Positions 1 through 11,982 are shown, counted from the stretch's first letter. The stretch is DNA of 64,000 bases from Patellaria atrata CBS 101060 (GCA_010093705.1 MU006097.1:639587-703586), one strand, 5' to 3'. The notes: generated by a model not told the origin, from the sequence alone. Made by a program: numbers and translations.

Positions 1-1934
1 AAGTTGTTCGGACGAGATGTCTCAAGGGAGTAGATGCAATCTATAATTGGAAAGATTATCTATAATTGGAAAGATTGAATAAGATACAAAAGTAAAGGGA
101 TGTGGAAGCGAGACCTAGAACGGCATTCATCAAAACATCATTTCGAGATAGAGAGGGTTCTCCTACTACACCACAGCTTGTCGACGGTTTTTAGGTACGT
201 TCGAATTCGACTCAACTAGCGGCTATTGTACACTTCAAACAACCTCCATTCCCAATTCCGGTAGGTTTCCGATCCAGCGTTTTGTTCTCGAGAGCGGGGT
301 CTTCTCCAGCCCTTTGTATTTGGGAGGATAGATGGGATGATAGAGCCTGTACACTGTGATTCATCCCCGGGGAGGGGGGAGGGGAGTTCTCGTTTGGTTG
401 TATACTCCTAAGGTTGTAAGGTGGTTGGGTAGAGTGTAGATGAAGGAAACTAATTGAGAATATAAGAGTCAAAGGGGTAGAAGTGAATTCGTGATATTTT
501 TTATTTTAGCTTACCCATCTCCTGGACACCGAGTCATATTTTCTTACCTTACTCTTGTCTTATGACTCCTGTAGCTCCTTTAGCTATTACTCATGAACTG
601 GTCTTGTGATGGCCACAAAGTGGGAAACTAAGATTCAAAGAGCTTCCTCGGTATAGCAGGTATGTTCACCGGAGATTCCCCCCCAAGAGATAGCCAGATA
701 TTTAGTCTTCGGGCTTGTTCAGTAGTATATGAGAAGAGCGTAAATCATTGTCTCGCATAACGTAACATGTTTGGTTTGTTCAGAGGCCTACGGGTACAGG
801 TACTGCCTCCGTTGTCGGATATGTCGTGTCTGGGGAATACTGCATGCGCGAGCACTGGATCACTTGGGTTGAATATACCTACGGATGCCAGAGGTATATG
901 TACTGTACTGTACGGATGTACTTGTATGAGTGCAGTTCTACCTCTCTCGGAGAAAGATGCACAGAGATGCAAGTAATATGATATGCGGGATTGAAAGTTT
1001 ATTTAGTTCTGAGATAGGATTGTCATGGTGGTGAGTGGGAGAGAAAAGCCGGCGGAAAACGCGCGATTCGTCTACATTTCTCTTATCTGTGACCTCCACT
1101 GTGACCTCCACTGTGACTTCAAGACTCCCAAGAGAAAATGACCACACATCTTCCATAATCTTATCTCCAACTCTTTGCTTTGTAAACACCCACACCCACA
1201 CGGTATTACCAACGATGAATCAAAAGCTCATCATCTATCATAAATCTGGGGTACAGTAACTCTAAAGATATTCCGTCCGATCTTGCCGTACATCAAGACA
1301 TGGCCGTTGATGGGACTCCGCCTGCTGGATTGGGCTTGAGAATGCCATCTACGGAACTCTTCGCTCTTTGACAAACCTCTTCTTTCTTCCTATTCTTTCC
1401 TCTACTTTGCTTTTGTGAATAGTTTAAACTCTATTCTCCATTCTTTTTATCGACTCCATAACTCCTATACATCATTTTCCTCCTTTGTTGTGTTTTTTGC
1501 GGCACAGTGTCTCTTATCTCATCTCCACCACTTTCCAGATTCCTCAACCGCCCGAAGGTGTTACTCCCACGCTTAGATCTACTTTTAATTCTTCAGATGT
1601 TATTGTCTATTGCTTCTCGTTAGACCACTTCCTTATTCCCTTCGTCAATCATCTGCGCTTTTCAACTCCTTGTTACCTATTGCTCATGTCAGCTGTATTA
1701 CTCTTGTCAGTTGTATTACTCTCTAAGACATCCCTAAGCGCGAAAAGTAAGAGGCATACCTCGTGGCTGAGCGCCTCAAGTCACAGCTGACACGGTGACT
1801 GCGCAAGCAGATACTCACCACGACTTTATAACTGAAGAACTTCCATAACTTTGAATCGAGAATAAGAATATACCTTATATATAGGTGCCGGTATTGGCTT
1901 ATCACGACATCCAGCCTCGCAATCCCACATCTTG
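1..1934. other. non-coding left edge and PQ-loop gene upstream region
   Basis: No reading frame here looks like a protein: the frames are short, of biased composition, and match no family I know. A tandem of gtgacctccact units lies near 1090-1125. A pyrimidine-rich stretch (about 1375-1550) and the final 150 bases probably hold the promoter and 5' leader of the PQ-loop gene. Confidence 0.5.
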
Positions 1935-3353
1935 ATGACAATCATGTCATCCTGGTTACCCCTCCAGAACCACGATTCGCAATTACCACCATACTGTGAA
2001 CCAGCAAATGATTTTCTCCACGGATTCTCGTCTGTTTTTCACACCTGCGTGCCGACGAACCTCGCTTTTATATCCACCGTATTAGGGACGTGTAGTATCA
2101 TATCTTGGCTGTTCGCCCAGGTACCCCAGATATACAAGAACTACAAGCTAGGCTCTACGGCAGGTCTGAGCATATTCTTCCTGGCGGAATGGTTCCTGGG
2201 AGACTTTTCAAACCTACTAGGCTCCCTCTTTACTGGTCAAGCTCTATGGCAAAAAATAGTTGCAGGGTACTACTGCACCGTTGACGTAGTATTGTTGGGA
2301 CAATGGATATGGTATGAATTGTTAAAACATGGGAACCCTTTAGTGAGGATATGGCGACCCGGGCCTGGAGGTCCAAGGATACAAGATATCGACGGCATGT
2401 CCATTACCAGCAGCGCCTCAACATCTACCTTGGCGGGTGTTCATCACTCAGAGAGCAAACCTATCCAACAATTGAACAGTAACAGTATGTTCCGTACGCC
2501 TCGATTCTCCTTCACACCCTCGTCGTGGTCTTCACAGGGTGGTGAGGAATCTAACCCATCTGCATCCAATACGCCTCCAACGAACCGTACCATCCGACGT
2601 TATGGCCCTCAACCCCAATTCCTCTCCAGTTCTCCTGCTGCTTCCCCCAAGACAATATTGTACATTGCGCTTCTCCTTTCGCTTGCAGCTCCTTATACCA
2701 ACGCGTCTCCGCTACACTCTCTTTCTGCGGCTCCGCGTCAAGCATCTGAAGAACCGGGGACCGAAATAGCCGGCCGTCTCCTCTCCTGGCTCTCCACCCT
2801 CCTCTACCTCGGCTCCCGTCTCCCCCAACTCCTTAAAAACCACCGTCGTAAATCAACCGCTGGTCTCTCACCTACACTCTTCATCGCCGCATTTTTCGGC
2901 AATCTATTCTACTCCTCCTCCCTCCTAACAAACCCAAACGCCTGGTCATCCTTCCCTCCTACCGCACGCAATGGTTCCCGCGGCTGGGTCGGTCGCGATG
3001 GCTCTGACAGGGAAGAATGGGTTTCCAAAGCGGCCCCTTTCTTCCTCGGGGCTGCAGGTGTCTTGGTCATGGATGCAGCGGTCGGGTTCCAGTTTTGGTA
3101 TTATGGCGAGGTGAGAGAGACGGCTGTGACGGTTGTGAAGGTCCGCATTGAAGGGCACAGAAGTAGGTGGAGGAGGGTTTCAGGGTGGATGAGGGGTTGG
3201 GTCCCGAGTCCGAGTGTCAGTGTCAGTAATAGTGAGGCCCCTACACCACGACCTGGAAGCGGAGCTGGAAAGGGGAAGAGTACGGCTGGTACGGGAGAGA
3301 GAGACGGTCTATTAGGGCCTGAGGGTGGGAGGGAAGGGTATGGTGGTGTTTGA
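1935..3353 (+). CDS. PQ-loop repeat vacuolar amino-acid transporter (Ypq-like)
   Basis: Single-exon gene, 472 residues. Two PQ-loop repeats are visible: AQVPQIYKNYK near residues 61-71 and SRLPQLLKNHRRKSTAGLS near 293-312. Each is followed by hydrophobic helices, giving the seven-helix layout of the PQ-loop/SWEET-related family. Fungal members (Ypq1-3, human PQLC2) export cationic amino acids from the vacuole or lysosome. A long Ser/Thr/Pro-rich cytosolic loop (about 150-250) separates the repeats, as in Ypq proteins. The C-terminal tail has an acidic dileucine motif (ERDGLL), the type of AP-3 signal that sorts Ypq proteins to the vacuolar membrane. The start is the ATG at 1935; a second Met lies three codons on. 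Family assignment is firm; substrate and location are inferred from homologues. Confidence 0.85.
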   Translation: MTIMSSWLPLQNHDSQLPPYCEPANDFLHGFSSVFHTCVPTNLAFISTVLGTCSIISWLFAQVPQIYKNYKLGSTAGLSIFFLAEWFLGDFSNLLGSLFTGQALWQKIVAGYYCTVDVVLLGQWIWYELLKHGNPLVRIWRPGPGGPRIQDIDGMSITSSASTSTLAGVHHSESKPIQQLNSNSMFRTPRFSFTPSSWSSQGGEESNPSASNTPPTNRTIRRYGPQPQFLSSSPAASPKTILYIALLLSLAAPYTNASPLHSLSAAPRQASEEPGTEIAGRLLSWLSTLLYLGSRLPQLLKNHRRKSTAGLSPTLFIAAFFGNLFYSSSLLTNPNAWSSFPPTARNGSRGWVGRDGSDREEWVSKAAPFFLGAAGVLVMDAAVGFQFWYYGEVRETAVTVVKVRIEGHRSRWRRVSGWMRGWVPSPSVSVSNSEAPTPRPGSGAGKGKSTAGTGERDGLLGPEGGREGYGGV

Positions 3354-3886
3354 GGGGTAATCTGTTCATTTTTGCGGGTCTTAGATCTTNNNNNNNNNNN
3401 NNNNNNNNNNNNNNNNNNNNNNNNNNNNNNNNNNNNNNNNNNNNNNNNNNNNNNNNNNNNNNNNNNNNNNNNNNNNNNNNNNNNNNNNNTTTCGGACTGT
3501 GGACCCTATTTAGAGGAGCGATGGTGCATTTTTATGGTGTTGTTCATAGCGGCGTTTATGAGATGGGATGAGTTGCATGGTGCGGATATGGCGTTTATAC
3601 TCTTATAGAGTGTTTGGGAGCATATATTGGGTCACAGTAGACCGGACATCTGACGGTGTCATAATATTGATGATTGATAAATCTTTTTATATTTATTTAT
3701 TATGTGAATGGATTCGGGCTTGAGGAGTAAGAAATTGACTTCGACTCTTTGAGAATCATTCACTGAGCGGAGAGTGGAGTCGGGAAGCTCAAGCTCGAGA
3801 TGGTTCATCTCGAAACAATTTTCCTGAGCTCATCACCATCGTCATTCTGCTGCAGCAGAAGAACCACCACCGCAACCACCATCATC
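3354..3886. other. intergenic region containing the assembly gap
   Basis: Contains the 3' end of the PQ-loop gene, a 100-N gap, an AT-rich stretch (3660-3710) and the short leader of the cyclophilin gene. No gene is visible in the readable part. Confidence 0.6.
3390..3489. other. assembly gap (100 N)
   Basis: Exactly 100 consecutive N. The round number suggests a scaffolding gap of unknown true length, so distances across it are not reliable. Confidence 0.98.
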
Positions 3887-5554
3887 ATGGGCAAAGGCAC
3901 CGATAAACTATACATAACGCACTCGGAATGGTCCTCCTCTGACGCATACAGCGCATCCAAAGGCTCCAATGTCTCCAAATCCTCCGCTCCAGATGCATCC
4001 TTCAAACGCCTTCCCTTCAACTTCTGCGCAGTCTCTCTTCAACCCTTCAAAAATCCAGTTTGCACGTCCACCGGCACCATCTTCGACATTGAAAACATCG
4101 TCTCATGGCTACAAAAACACCATACGAACCCAGTGGATGGCAAACCGCTCAAGTCCCCCGAGCTCATCAAGCTAAATTTCTCGAAGAATGACGATGGGGA
4201 ATATGTAGACCCAGTTACGTACAAAGTGTTCACGGACAACACGCATATCGTCGCGCTGCGCAACACCGGGAATGTATTCAGCTGGGATACGGTAGAGCGG
4301 TTGAACATCAAAGCTAGGAACTGGCGGGATCTAGTGACAGACGATGAATTCACACGCACGGACATCATCACGTTACAGGATCCGCAGAACGTCGGATCCC
4401 GCGATCTCAGCTCGTTCAAGTACCTCAAAGACGGCGAAGGCGCGCACTCAGCCGAAGCGAAAGACACCAGCAACGTGAACGCAACAGCCCTAGGTAACGC
4501 GGGCAAGATCATCAAGGCGAAAGAAGCAGTCGCCAAAGCCCGCGCCGAGCGCGCCGCGCAAAAAGACCCCAACAGAACCCTTACGACGACCAGAAAAACG
4601 ACGGCGGGAAGCAACGGCGCGTCGAAACCGCAATCCCAGAAACCCCTTCCCTACAATGCAGCACAATACACGACCGGCCTCGCCGCTGCCTCCTTCACAA
4701 GCACAGGCGTAACCCCCCACACCTCCGCCGAACGCGCCACCCTCACAGACGAAGAATACATGCTGAAACCGCGGCGGGTGAAGAACAAAGGCTACGCGCG
4801 CCTCTCCACCTCCCACGGCGAACTCACCGTCGAGCTGCTCCCCGAGTTCGCGCCAAAGGCAGTCTGGAACTTCGTCCGCCTCGCCCAGCTGGGGAAATAC
4901 CGCGATATCGCTTTCCACCGCAACATCCCCAACTTCATGATCCAGGGTGGGGATCCCACGGGCACGGGGAGGGGCGGGCAGAGCGTGTGGGGCGCGCCGT
5001 TCGCGGATGAGCTCGAGGGTCCGCGGGTCCATGAGGGACGCGGTGTGCTGAGTATGGCGAATAAGGGCAAAGATACGAATACGAGTCAGTTCTTCGTCAC
5101 GTATCGCACCGCGCCGCATTTGAACCGGAAACACACCATTTTCGGCCGGGTCGTCGGAGGACTAGAAACCTTGGATCGGTTGGAGAAAGTGGAGACGGAT
5201 GAGAAGAATAGACCTACGGGGCGATGTGTGTTGGAGGATGTGGTTGTTTTCGTAGATCCTTTTGAGGAGTTTTTGAAGATGAGGGAGGAGAGCGAGGGCA
5301 GGGAGAGGGAGAGGGAGGAGGTTGGACGGCTGGGTGGTACGGAGGATGATAGGGTTACCTGGACGGGGAAGAGGATTCGACTTGATGGGACGGTGGAGGA
5401 GAAGAGGGGAGCTGAGACTGTGGGGAGGTATTTGAAGGAGGCGTTGGCAAAGCGGGCGCAGGGGGAAGATGAGATCGTTGGGGAGGAGGGGCGGTACGAA
5501 GAACCTGCCAAGAAGAAGGCGAAGATGGGGTTTGGGAATTTCGATAATTGGTGA
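3887..5554 (+). CDS. cyp8: U-box / cyclophilin-type peptidyl-prolyl isomerase (PPIL2/Cyp8 type)
   Basis: Single exon, 555 residues. I chose ATG 3887 (MGKGTDKLYITHSEW), the conserved start of the PPIL2 family. An in-frame ATG at 3800 would add 29 unlikely Ser/Thr-rich residues. Order: MGKGTDKLY N-terminus, U-box about residues 36-115 (FNFCAVSLQPFKNPVCT, then a second half with DGEYVDPVTYKVF), a linker with a KAKEAVAKARAERAAQK helix, cyclophilin domain about 301-455, and a charged Glu/Arg-rich tail ending in GFGNFDNW. The cyclophilin keeps FHRNIPNFMIQGGDPTGTG and NTSQFF. The position of the drug-binding Trp of CypA is His (APHLNRKHTIFG), so weak cyclosporin binding is expected. Homologues join the spliceosome and have E3 ligase activity through the U-box. 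Family assignment is very secure. Confidence 0.93.
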   Translation: MGKGTDKLYITHSEWSSSDAYSASKGSNVSKSSAPDASFKRLPFNFCAVSLQPFKNPVCTSTGTIFDIENIVSWLQKHHTNPVDGKPLKSPELIKLNFSKNDDGEYVDPVTYKVFTDNTHIVALRNTGNVFSWDTVERLNIKARNWRDLVTDDEFTRTDIITLQDPQNVGSRDLSSFKYLKDGEGAHSAEAKDTSNVNATALGNAGKIIKAKEAVAKARAERAAQKDPNRTLTTTRKTTAGSNGASKPQSQKPLPYNAAQYTTGLAAASFTSTGVTPHTSAERATLTDEEYMLKPRRVKNKGYARLSTSHGELTVELLPEFAPKAVWNFVRLAQLGKYRDIAFHRNIPNFMIQGGDPTGTGRGGQSVWGAPFADELEGPRVHEGRGVLSMANKGKDTNTSQFFVTYRTAPHLNRKHTIFGRVVGGLETLDRLEKVETDEKNRPTGRCVLEDVVVFVDPFEEFLKMREESEGREREREEVGRLGGTEDDRVTWTGKRIRLDGTVEEKRGAETVGRYLKEALAKRAQGEDEIVGEEGRYEEPAKKKAKMGFGNFDNW

Positions 5555-6020
5555 GATGGGGATGTACAGCTGGCAAACTGCTGGGTTGGAATCTTTCCCC
5601 TCTTATTCTATCCGCCCCCCGGTTTTTTTTACTTCCAATGCCCCCAACCAACTTACTGCCACTTACGAGAGCTGGTTCCAATCCTCTAGGAGCATACTGT
5701 ACCACCCTACGTAACGCCTCTATCCTGCTATCCGGCATCCTTGATTTCCGCTCCTCGCGCCATCTCCCCCCACCCCTTCGATCCCGATCGCTACATCCGT
5801 CACCGAAACCGGGATGGTCCGCGTCCGTGAAGACGTGAGTCATGCCGATGGGACATGTGGGCGTTTTATGCCTTGGTTGTTTTGGGAGACGCGGCTATGT
5901 ACTCTAGGCGGGTTCGGGTCGGGTTGATAGGGTTGGAAGTGTGCGAGTGTGGAAATGTGGAGGAGCGGGGTTGTTGTCTCTTCTTCTCTTGCCCTTCTAT
6001 TGCTTTGGGTCTGGGTCTGA

Positions 6021-6060
6021 ATGTCTGGATGTCTGGATGTCTGGATGTCTGGATGTCTGG
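6021..6060. repeat. 8-bp tandem repeat, five copies
   Basis: Five perfect copies of ATGTCTGG, 40 bp in all. An ordinary microsatellite-like tandem. Confidence 0.95.
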
Positions 6061-6660
6061 ACACGGTGGAAAAGGGTGTACGGGGGGTTAACTAAGACAG
6101 GAATAAGTACCTTTATACTAACAAAGCCAGCTAGCAAGTGTAGTCCACCATCTCGCCTCTGATGGCGCGGAGATGGGCGGTATTGTGGTCTGGCGTACCA
6201 GTACAATAACGCTTTGAAGCTGAGCAGTTGAATAGCCAGGGTTTTGTAGATGGATAGATAAATAGCGTCAGTCGATCTAATGTGGTGTACATACCCGTCA
6301 GCGGTCTCCAGCCAATCCGTCAACCCATCATGTCCAGCACATGCAGTAACCTCATCTTCCTATCTTCCCCCAGTTCCTCAGCCTTTATCCTACCACAATC
6401 CCCTCCACTCCATCCCACCACGCAAACACCCCACCCCGTGCATCCCATCCCGCCTCTACTTCCATCCGCCTCCTCCGTTAACAACACAAAGGGGGAGAGG
6501 GGCAAGTCGTATCTGAGTTTTCTTTTTGTGAAGGGGGGGGGGAGGGGGGCGGGGGTTTGCGACTCACTCGGTGGAGACGAGCGGGGGAGATGAGATATAG
6601 GAATGGGGTTGGTTGCTTACCTTTATCTGACCCATCTGCGCTCGTGGAAAGCTGGGTTTA

Positions 6661-6757
6661 AAAAGACGCAAAAGAGAAGAAAGGAAGATAGAAGACAAAA
6701 ACGAAAAAGAAAAAAAAAAGAAAAAAAGGAGAAAAGGAAAAGGAAAAAGGAAAAGGA
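6661..6757 (+). repeat. polypurine tract
   Basis: About 97 bases, nearly all A and G on the plus strand, with a handful of pyrimidines in the first half. Low complexity; it could adopt unusual structure, but no gene function is implied. Confidence 0.85.
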
Positions 6758-7723
6758 TCGCAAACCCTATCCCATAATCCACAATAACATCAAAAGAGAA
6801 AACAACAGTCCAATCCTGCAGAGCTGTATCCGTACACATGGGGACCTATACATCCCACCCCAAATACCTTATAACAAACATCGGTACGCAGTCACAGTTC
6901 AGGTTGTCCTGTTAACAACGCACTTCAGCTCAGTGTAGCTGTATCGATATCTCCCCAGCTCAGCTGACAGGGGGAAATACATTAGTAAAACCACCCATCG
7001 AAAACTTTCCAAAAACAATCCTTCATAGCTACATTTCCCAGTTGAAGCAAAAAAGACTGATGTGATGCTGACAGTTGGAGTTAGAAAGGTATGAGGGGTT
7101 ATCAAGGTACTTGTGCTGTAGACTACATCACGTGTAAGCATTTTCAAGCAACAACACCCCTTCCCTAACAAAAAATTCACAAGAGAAGAAAAAAAAGTCA
7201 GATTCAATAGGCAATTTCGCAATTTGAATTTCCGACACCGATAATCTAGGGTCCCTTCCGATACCACTGAGTTTTCCCACCGCAAGAGCCGAAGACCCTC
7301 CACCACATACTTCCCCATCGCTGAAAAGCGATATAATCCTATATACAAGGGGGCAAAAGGGATAAAACGCCATTTGGAAGCCTGTGAGGCTATGCCATGC
7401 TTGTCTGTGTTATCGCCTGTACAAACGCCTCGCTAATGCAAACCTTCAACAAGAAAACCTAGAAAGACTCCAGAAACAAAAAAAACTTAAAGAGGGCATG
7501 GAAAGTCTAGAGGAGCCCGGTGATACGATCAATAGGATCAGAAGGGGCTCTGATGCAATGCAGAATATGCTGTAACGCAAGATATAAACCCTCCGATGCA
7601 AGACTGACCAAAGAAAGGTTTGAGCATAAAGCTCGTAGAGTTAAAAAGAGTAATGTAAATATGGTACAGAGAAGAGATGAAGAGGACTTGACAGCTCGGG
7701 AAGGAATGAGGAGTCACAAAGTT

Positions 7724-9821
7724 TTAGCGGCTGAAGTTTGGTTGAGGAATTGGTGGTAGAGTTATATCCGTCCATTGATTGAATTGATTCGATTGGGGCC
7801 AAGCTTCATGATGCATATATGGTAGCACTCCCATTCTAGTCTCATTTTGTCTACCCAAGGGATGGTATTGCATCTGATCTTGGTGAATATGGTTAGGTGC
7901 ATTCTGCACCGAAGCTGAAGGAGGTGGTACGAGCAATGTTGTTACTCCACGGACAGGTCGATATGGAGAATTGCGTTGTGAAAGGAAGAAGTTGGGTGAG
8001 AGTTGGTTTTGATTTTGACCGTGCATAGGTTGATAGGATGCACTCGTTGGGGAGTTACCAGTCGATCCTGGAAATGGACTTGCTTGACGTGAACGAGAAC
8101 CGAATACACCATTAGGTGGAAACTGAGAAATTGGTGTTGTCGTGGGAGCAGGTGTTGGTACATTCTGTGGTGGTTGAGACCATTGTACTGGAGGAGGGTA
8201 AACGAGAGACATTGCTCTTGCTCCAGGATGTGGTAAATGTGGTCCCGACTGAACAGTAATTGGACCGCTTTGAGTATGAGGAATGGCAAGATTTGGTAGA
8301 GGAAGTCTTGGAGGGGCCGGACCTTGATGAGTAGGTATCATTGCGGTAGAGGGATACTGTTGAGTAAAGCTTCGAACTGATCTCTTTGCTGGTGGCTCCA
8401 ACCCTTCATCACAACTCCTCTTTCTGCTGTTCATCCTAAAATCAAGTTCTGGTAGCGGTCCAATGGGGGATACGGCAGCTGAAGTAACCTGAGGGAGGAT
8501 CAAGGGAGTATTCGAAAACGTTGGCGGATTTGGTGAGTAGTTTGCGAGGACTGGTGGGGATGCGTGATTGGAATTAGGTGGAGATGGTAGATGGGGAGGG
8601 ATGTGTAAGGTTGGAGTTGGTGGACCACCGATTTTAGCAACCTCCTGCACTCTTGATGCCTTATCAAAGAATGTGCCAAATTTTCCGAGGGTATCATGCC
8701 ATTCCTTCCATTCAGTCTCCGAAGTGAAAAGACTATATCTCATGTTGCTGAGGAATTCTACCTCCATAATGTGAACTTCCTGTACAGAAATCCCGGAAAC
8801 TTCGGCCCACGTTTTGTTTGTGTAAGTGTTATCGTCCAGAACTAATCGTAGAATCAGTGATCCTGTCTTTTAGATACAGATTTGTGAGTACCTACATTTA
8901 TTGCCTAACATTAAGGCAACAGTTAACAACCTGTATTCACTTCCCGGTTTACCCTTTACAGTAGGATTTATCTTTTTTAGTCGATAGATGAAAAGTAAGG
9001 CGAGGAGGATGACATTTTGGGCCACCTGAGTGACTGAGAGAATGGTCGTCACCCATTTTCGAAATCCAGTTGTTGGGATGGCATCAGGAACAAGTGAAGC
9101 GATAGCCATGTGGGCAGCCCTAGGATCGAGTACTTGGTTCAAGGTGCTGGAATTTTCAAACCAGAAGAGACATGTAATCTGAGGACTGGTTAGTAAACGA
9201 GTAATCGTGCAACATTGAGTCACATACTTCTGCAGCAAGCTGAGGAATTCCTCCCTGAGGAGTTCGGATGGTAGGAGGAATCTGAAGTGAAGGTGCTATG
9301 GCATTAGTAGAGGGTTTTCGTCGATGTGAGGCTTCCGAGGCGGAAGAAGAAATTAGTCGTTGAGAGGTTGGACTAGAAGGACGGGTTTTACTATTGTAAC
9401 CATTTTGCCCAGATCGGCCATAGGATGCGAGGGTCGAGCTATTGTAAACTTCCAAAGGTCTGGAGGGTGCTCGTTGAAAAGAGAGAAGCGGGTCTGCTCG
9501 TAAAGCTCCACGAGCTGAAATCATATCGTCTTCTCTTGATCCTCCTTGATGATTGTACTGTGCCGCCCTCTGTCCCCCATAAGACCCATTCATTTCCGTT
9601 GGAGGTGTCAATGTTCGAGGAAGTTGAAATCCTGAGGAGAGAGACGAAGAATTGAAGCTTGTTCGTGGTGGGGGTAGGGATAGGTGCGGTTGCGGTTGCG
9701 GTTGCGGTTGCAGTTGCGGTTGCTCGAACTTGCTCCGAGGATTTCGAGAATGGAAAGAGTCAAAGGCTCGATCCAACGCAACTGCGTGAGGCATTGGGTG
9801 TGGTAAGTGAAGGTCCAACAT
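7724..9821 (-). CDS. PCL/Clg1-type cyclin (Pho85-family cyclin)
   Basis: Three exons on the minus strand: 9228-9821, 8896-9178, 7724-8841; introns of 49 and 54 nt with GTATGT and GTAGGT donors; 664 residues. The spliced centre reads as a cyclin box of the Pho80/PCL type: ITCLFWFENSSTL, then AQNVILLALLFIYRLKKINP, then LTVALMLGNKFLDDNTYTNK, WAEVSGISVQEVHIMEVEFL and NMRYSL. These are the hallmark blocks of that family. Residues 1-200 are Ser/Pro/Gln-rich with a QPQPQPQP run near residue 38. The tail is a long Pro/Gln/Asn-rich disordered stretch holding a basic SRKRSC...PPAKR element that could be a nuclear signal. The length and the disordered flanks fit filamentous-fungal Clg1-like cyclins, which activate a Pho85-type kinase. 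Partner and process are inferred. The start at 9821 is the first ATG of the frame. Confidence 0.85.
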
Positions 9822-11246
9822 AGAGCAAGGCTCTCCAGAGGTCCTGTAGAAAGGGAATCCTAGTGGAAGGTTATGGAAGGACCGGTCAGGTGAAAGTTCG
9901 GATGCTGTGATATCGACGATAAAGAGTTCACGACATTGCCAGAATTAGAGCTCCCAAAAGGTGAGGACGGATCCAGCGTCTCGTTCCTTTCAATTGTCAA
10001 GGAAAAGGCCAGGTAGGCAGCAGGTTTTGATGCTGAAGCAAGGAGAGAGAAATGATGTGGAAGGTATGTCGGCACAAATATGGGAATGGGCAGTCCAGTG
10101 CCACGCTAGCGGGAGGAGAGGTTGAGTTTGAAGTCTTGAGTCTTTTTGTGCAGTATTAAAAAGCAGTGAGTGCAACGTGAAAGTGGGCTTTTTGGTAATT
10201 GTGGAAGTGAAAAGGATAAATAAGGTTAGTTGGGGGGTAGATTAAAGGTTGAGGAAGGTTTTAGGAAGGAAGCATTGGATGCACCAAGGAGTGTGGTCAA
10301 GTTGAAGGTGTGTAGTGTAAGGTGAGGTAAGGTAGTCTATGTATGTACATCCATGATACGGTATGGTAAGGTATGTACGAACTAATAAAGGTAGTCTGAG
10401 CTCAGTCATGTCATTGTGAGAGACGGGAGAAGAGGCGCCTCGCTATCCGCATGCACGTGTAGGTAAGGTATGTTAGCATGTAATTTTTGACAAGCATTAC
10501 GGAAAGCGGAGCAGGGCAAGTGTTCGGTTTCGATAAATAAAAAAAACAAAGAAAAGGAACATTTATTCAAGGAGAAGATGACTACGTACATGGTGGACCA
10601 TTTGTGCTCATTATTGTGCCCGTTGTGCTCTCAAACCCTCATACCTTCATACGCTCATCATACGCCGCATCACACGTCCCCTTGATCCAAGGTCCAAGTG
10701 ATCCAAGGAAAAACAAAAAAGTAGGTTCATATCTTACGGGGACCATGCGTAATTAATCGGAAAGTTCCAGGGCCATTTTTTCTTCAGTAGTATGGTATGT
10801 TTAGGACTATCTTATTTAGGAGGCGAGGGGGATGCATCAAGAACATGGGATGATTTGATGGGAATTATGGGATTATGGGATTATGGGATTATTGGGGAAA
10901 ACGAAACGAGGTAACGAGGTTAACGAGCTTTTACGAGGAAGGAAACCACGCCCCACCAAAGAGGCTGATGCCAAAACGAGCGTTTAGCGTGGTAATGTGG
11001 ATTCTTTACTTGGATTCACGGCTTCTAGGGATCTCAAGGTTGATGTCAGAAGTCAGAAACTCAAGAAGCACCAACGCTGCGGACTGCAATCTACCACTCC
11101 AGGACTAGGCATGGTGCGGAATTGAGGGATGGATTCATGGATTCATGTTTTCATGGATTACTGTATTCATGGATGTGATGGCCGGATGGATTTCTGAAGA
11201 TGGGGAGTCTTTCCCACCAATCCGCGAAACCACGGCTACATACCTG

Positions 11247-11281
11247 ACTAGAAACTACCTTGGACTAAGGTAGTTTCTAGT
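11247..11281. repeat. perfect 15-bp inverted repeat (hairpin)
   Basis: Arms ACTAGAAACTACCTT and AAGGTAGTTTCTAGT match perfectly around a 5-base loop (GGACT). It has no T tract and sits far from any gene, so a terminator role has no support. It could be a fold-back remnant of a small inverted-repeat element. A related CTAAGGTAG core recurs near 16056. Confidence 0.85.
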
Positions 11282-11982
11282 AGTAGGTCACCGAAAGTGT
11301 GTGCTTAAAACTCCTAACTACGCTTTTTGAATCAATGAGCATGCTTCGTCTAAAAAATCTTTCTTTCTTTCTTTGCAACTCATCAAACTTACAGAAACGC
11401 GGATGACTACGGGCAACCACCTCAAATTCATTAACGGCTTATTGGTTACTACTTCAGCCTCCAGCTTGCTACCTAACAAGCCTACAACTCAGCCATTTTG
11501 CAAGCAAGCAAATAAATGACACACTAAACTATCTATGTACTTTGTCTCGTGCAAAGTGGCTCCGCTACCATCTTCAGCAGGACAGACATGTACGCGGCGT
11601 AGTATCGACGAAAGAAGAGTACGCTGCACACGGCTCAAGGCCCATACGGAGACAAGAAACACGGACAGCACAGCACAAGGAACAAGGCAGTACAGAAGGC
11701 ACAAGCATTTTTGCAGTAACAAGCCGAGATCCAACAACAGACAACATCCCCGAAAGCAGCAGACCTCTTTCATCAATCATGTGTGCGTGTTGTGTGTGAG
11801 TGTGTGTCAGTCTGTGTGTGTCAGTCTGTGTGTGAGATGATGGGCAAGCCGCAGGAAAAGGAGGCAAATAATAATCAATAATAATGATACAGTAGTCCCT
11901 TGAAAAAAAAAGTCATGGCATTTTGGCGGGACACCGATAAACGCGGCGTTCCGTGGGATTTTGATTCAACCTACCGCTACCC

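Larger units (their letters stand above)
5555..7723. other. intergenic region with low-complexity tracts
   Basis: No convincing gene in about 2.2 kb. It holds an 8-bp tandem repeat (6021-6060), a G-rich run (6531-6557) and a long polypurine tract (6661-6757). The right part lies downstream of the convergent cyclin gene and may include its 3' UTR. Confidence 0.5.

Noticed and set aside
4039-5134. Long minus-strand frames opposite the cyclophilin gene
   Set aside because: Antisense shadows of a GC-rich coding exon with no family similarity.
6021-6060. Tandem 8-mers considered as a CRISPR-like array
   Set aside because: Contiguous identical units without spacers; the genome is fungal.
9660-9725. 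GCGGTT tandem repeat considered as a separate repeat element
   Set aside because: It encodes the QPQPQPQP run in the first exon of the cyclin gene.
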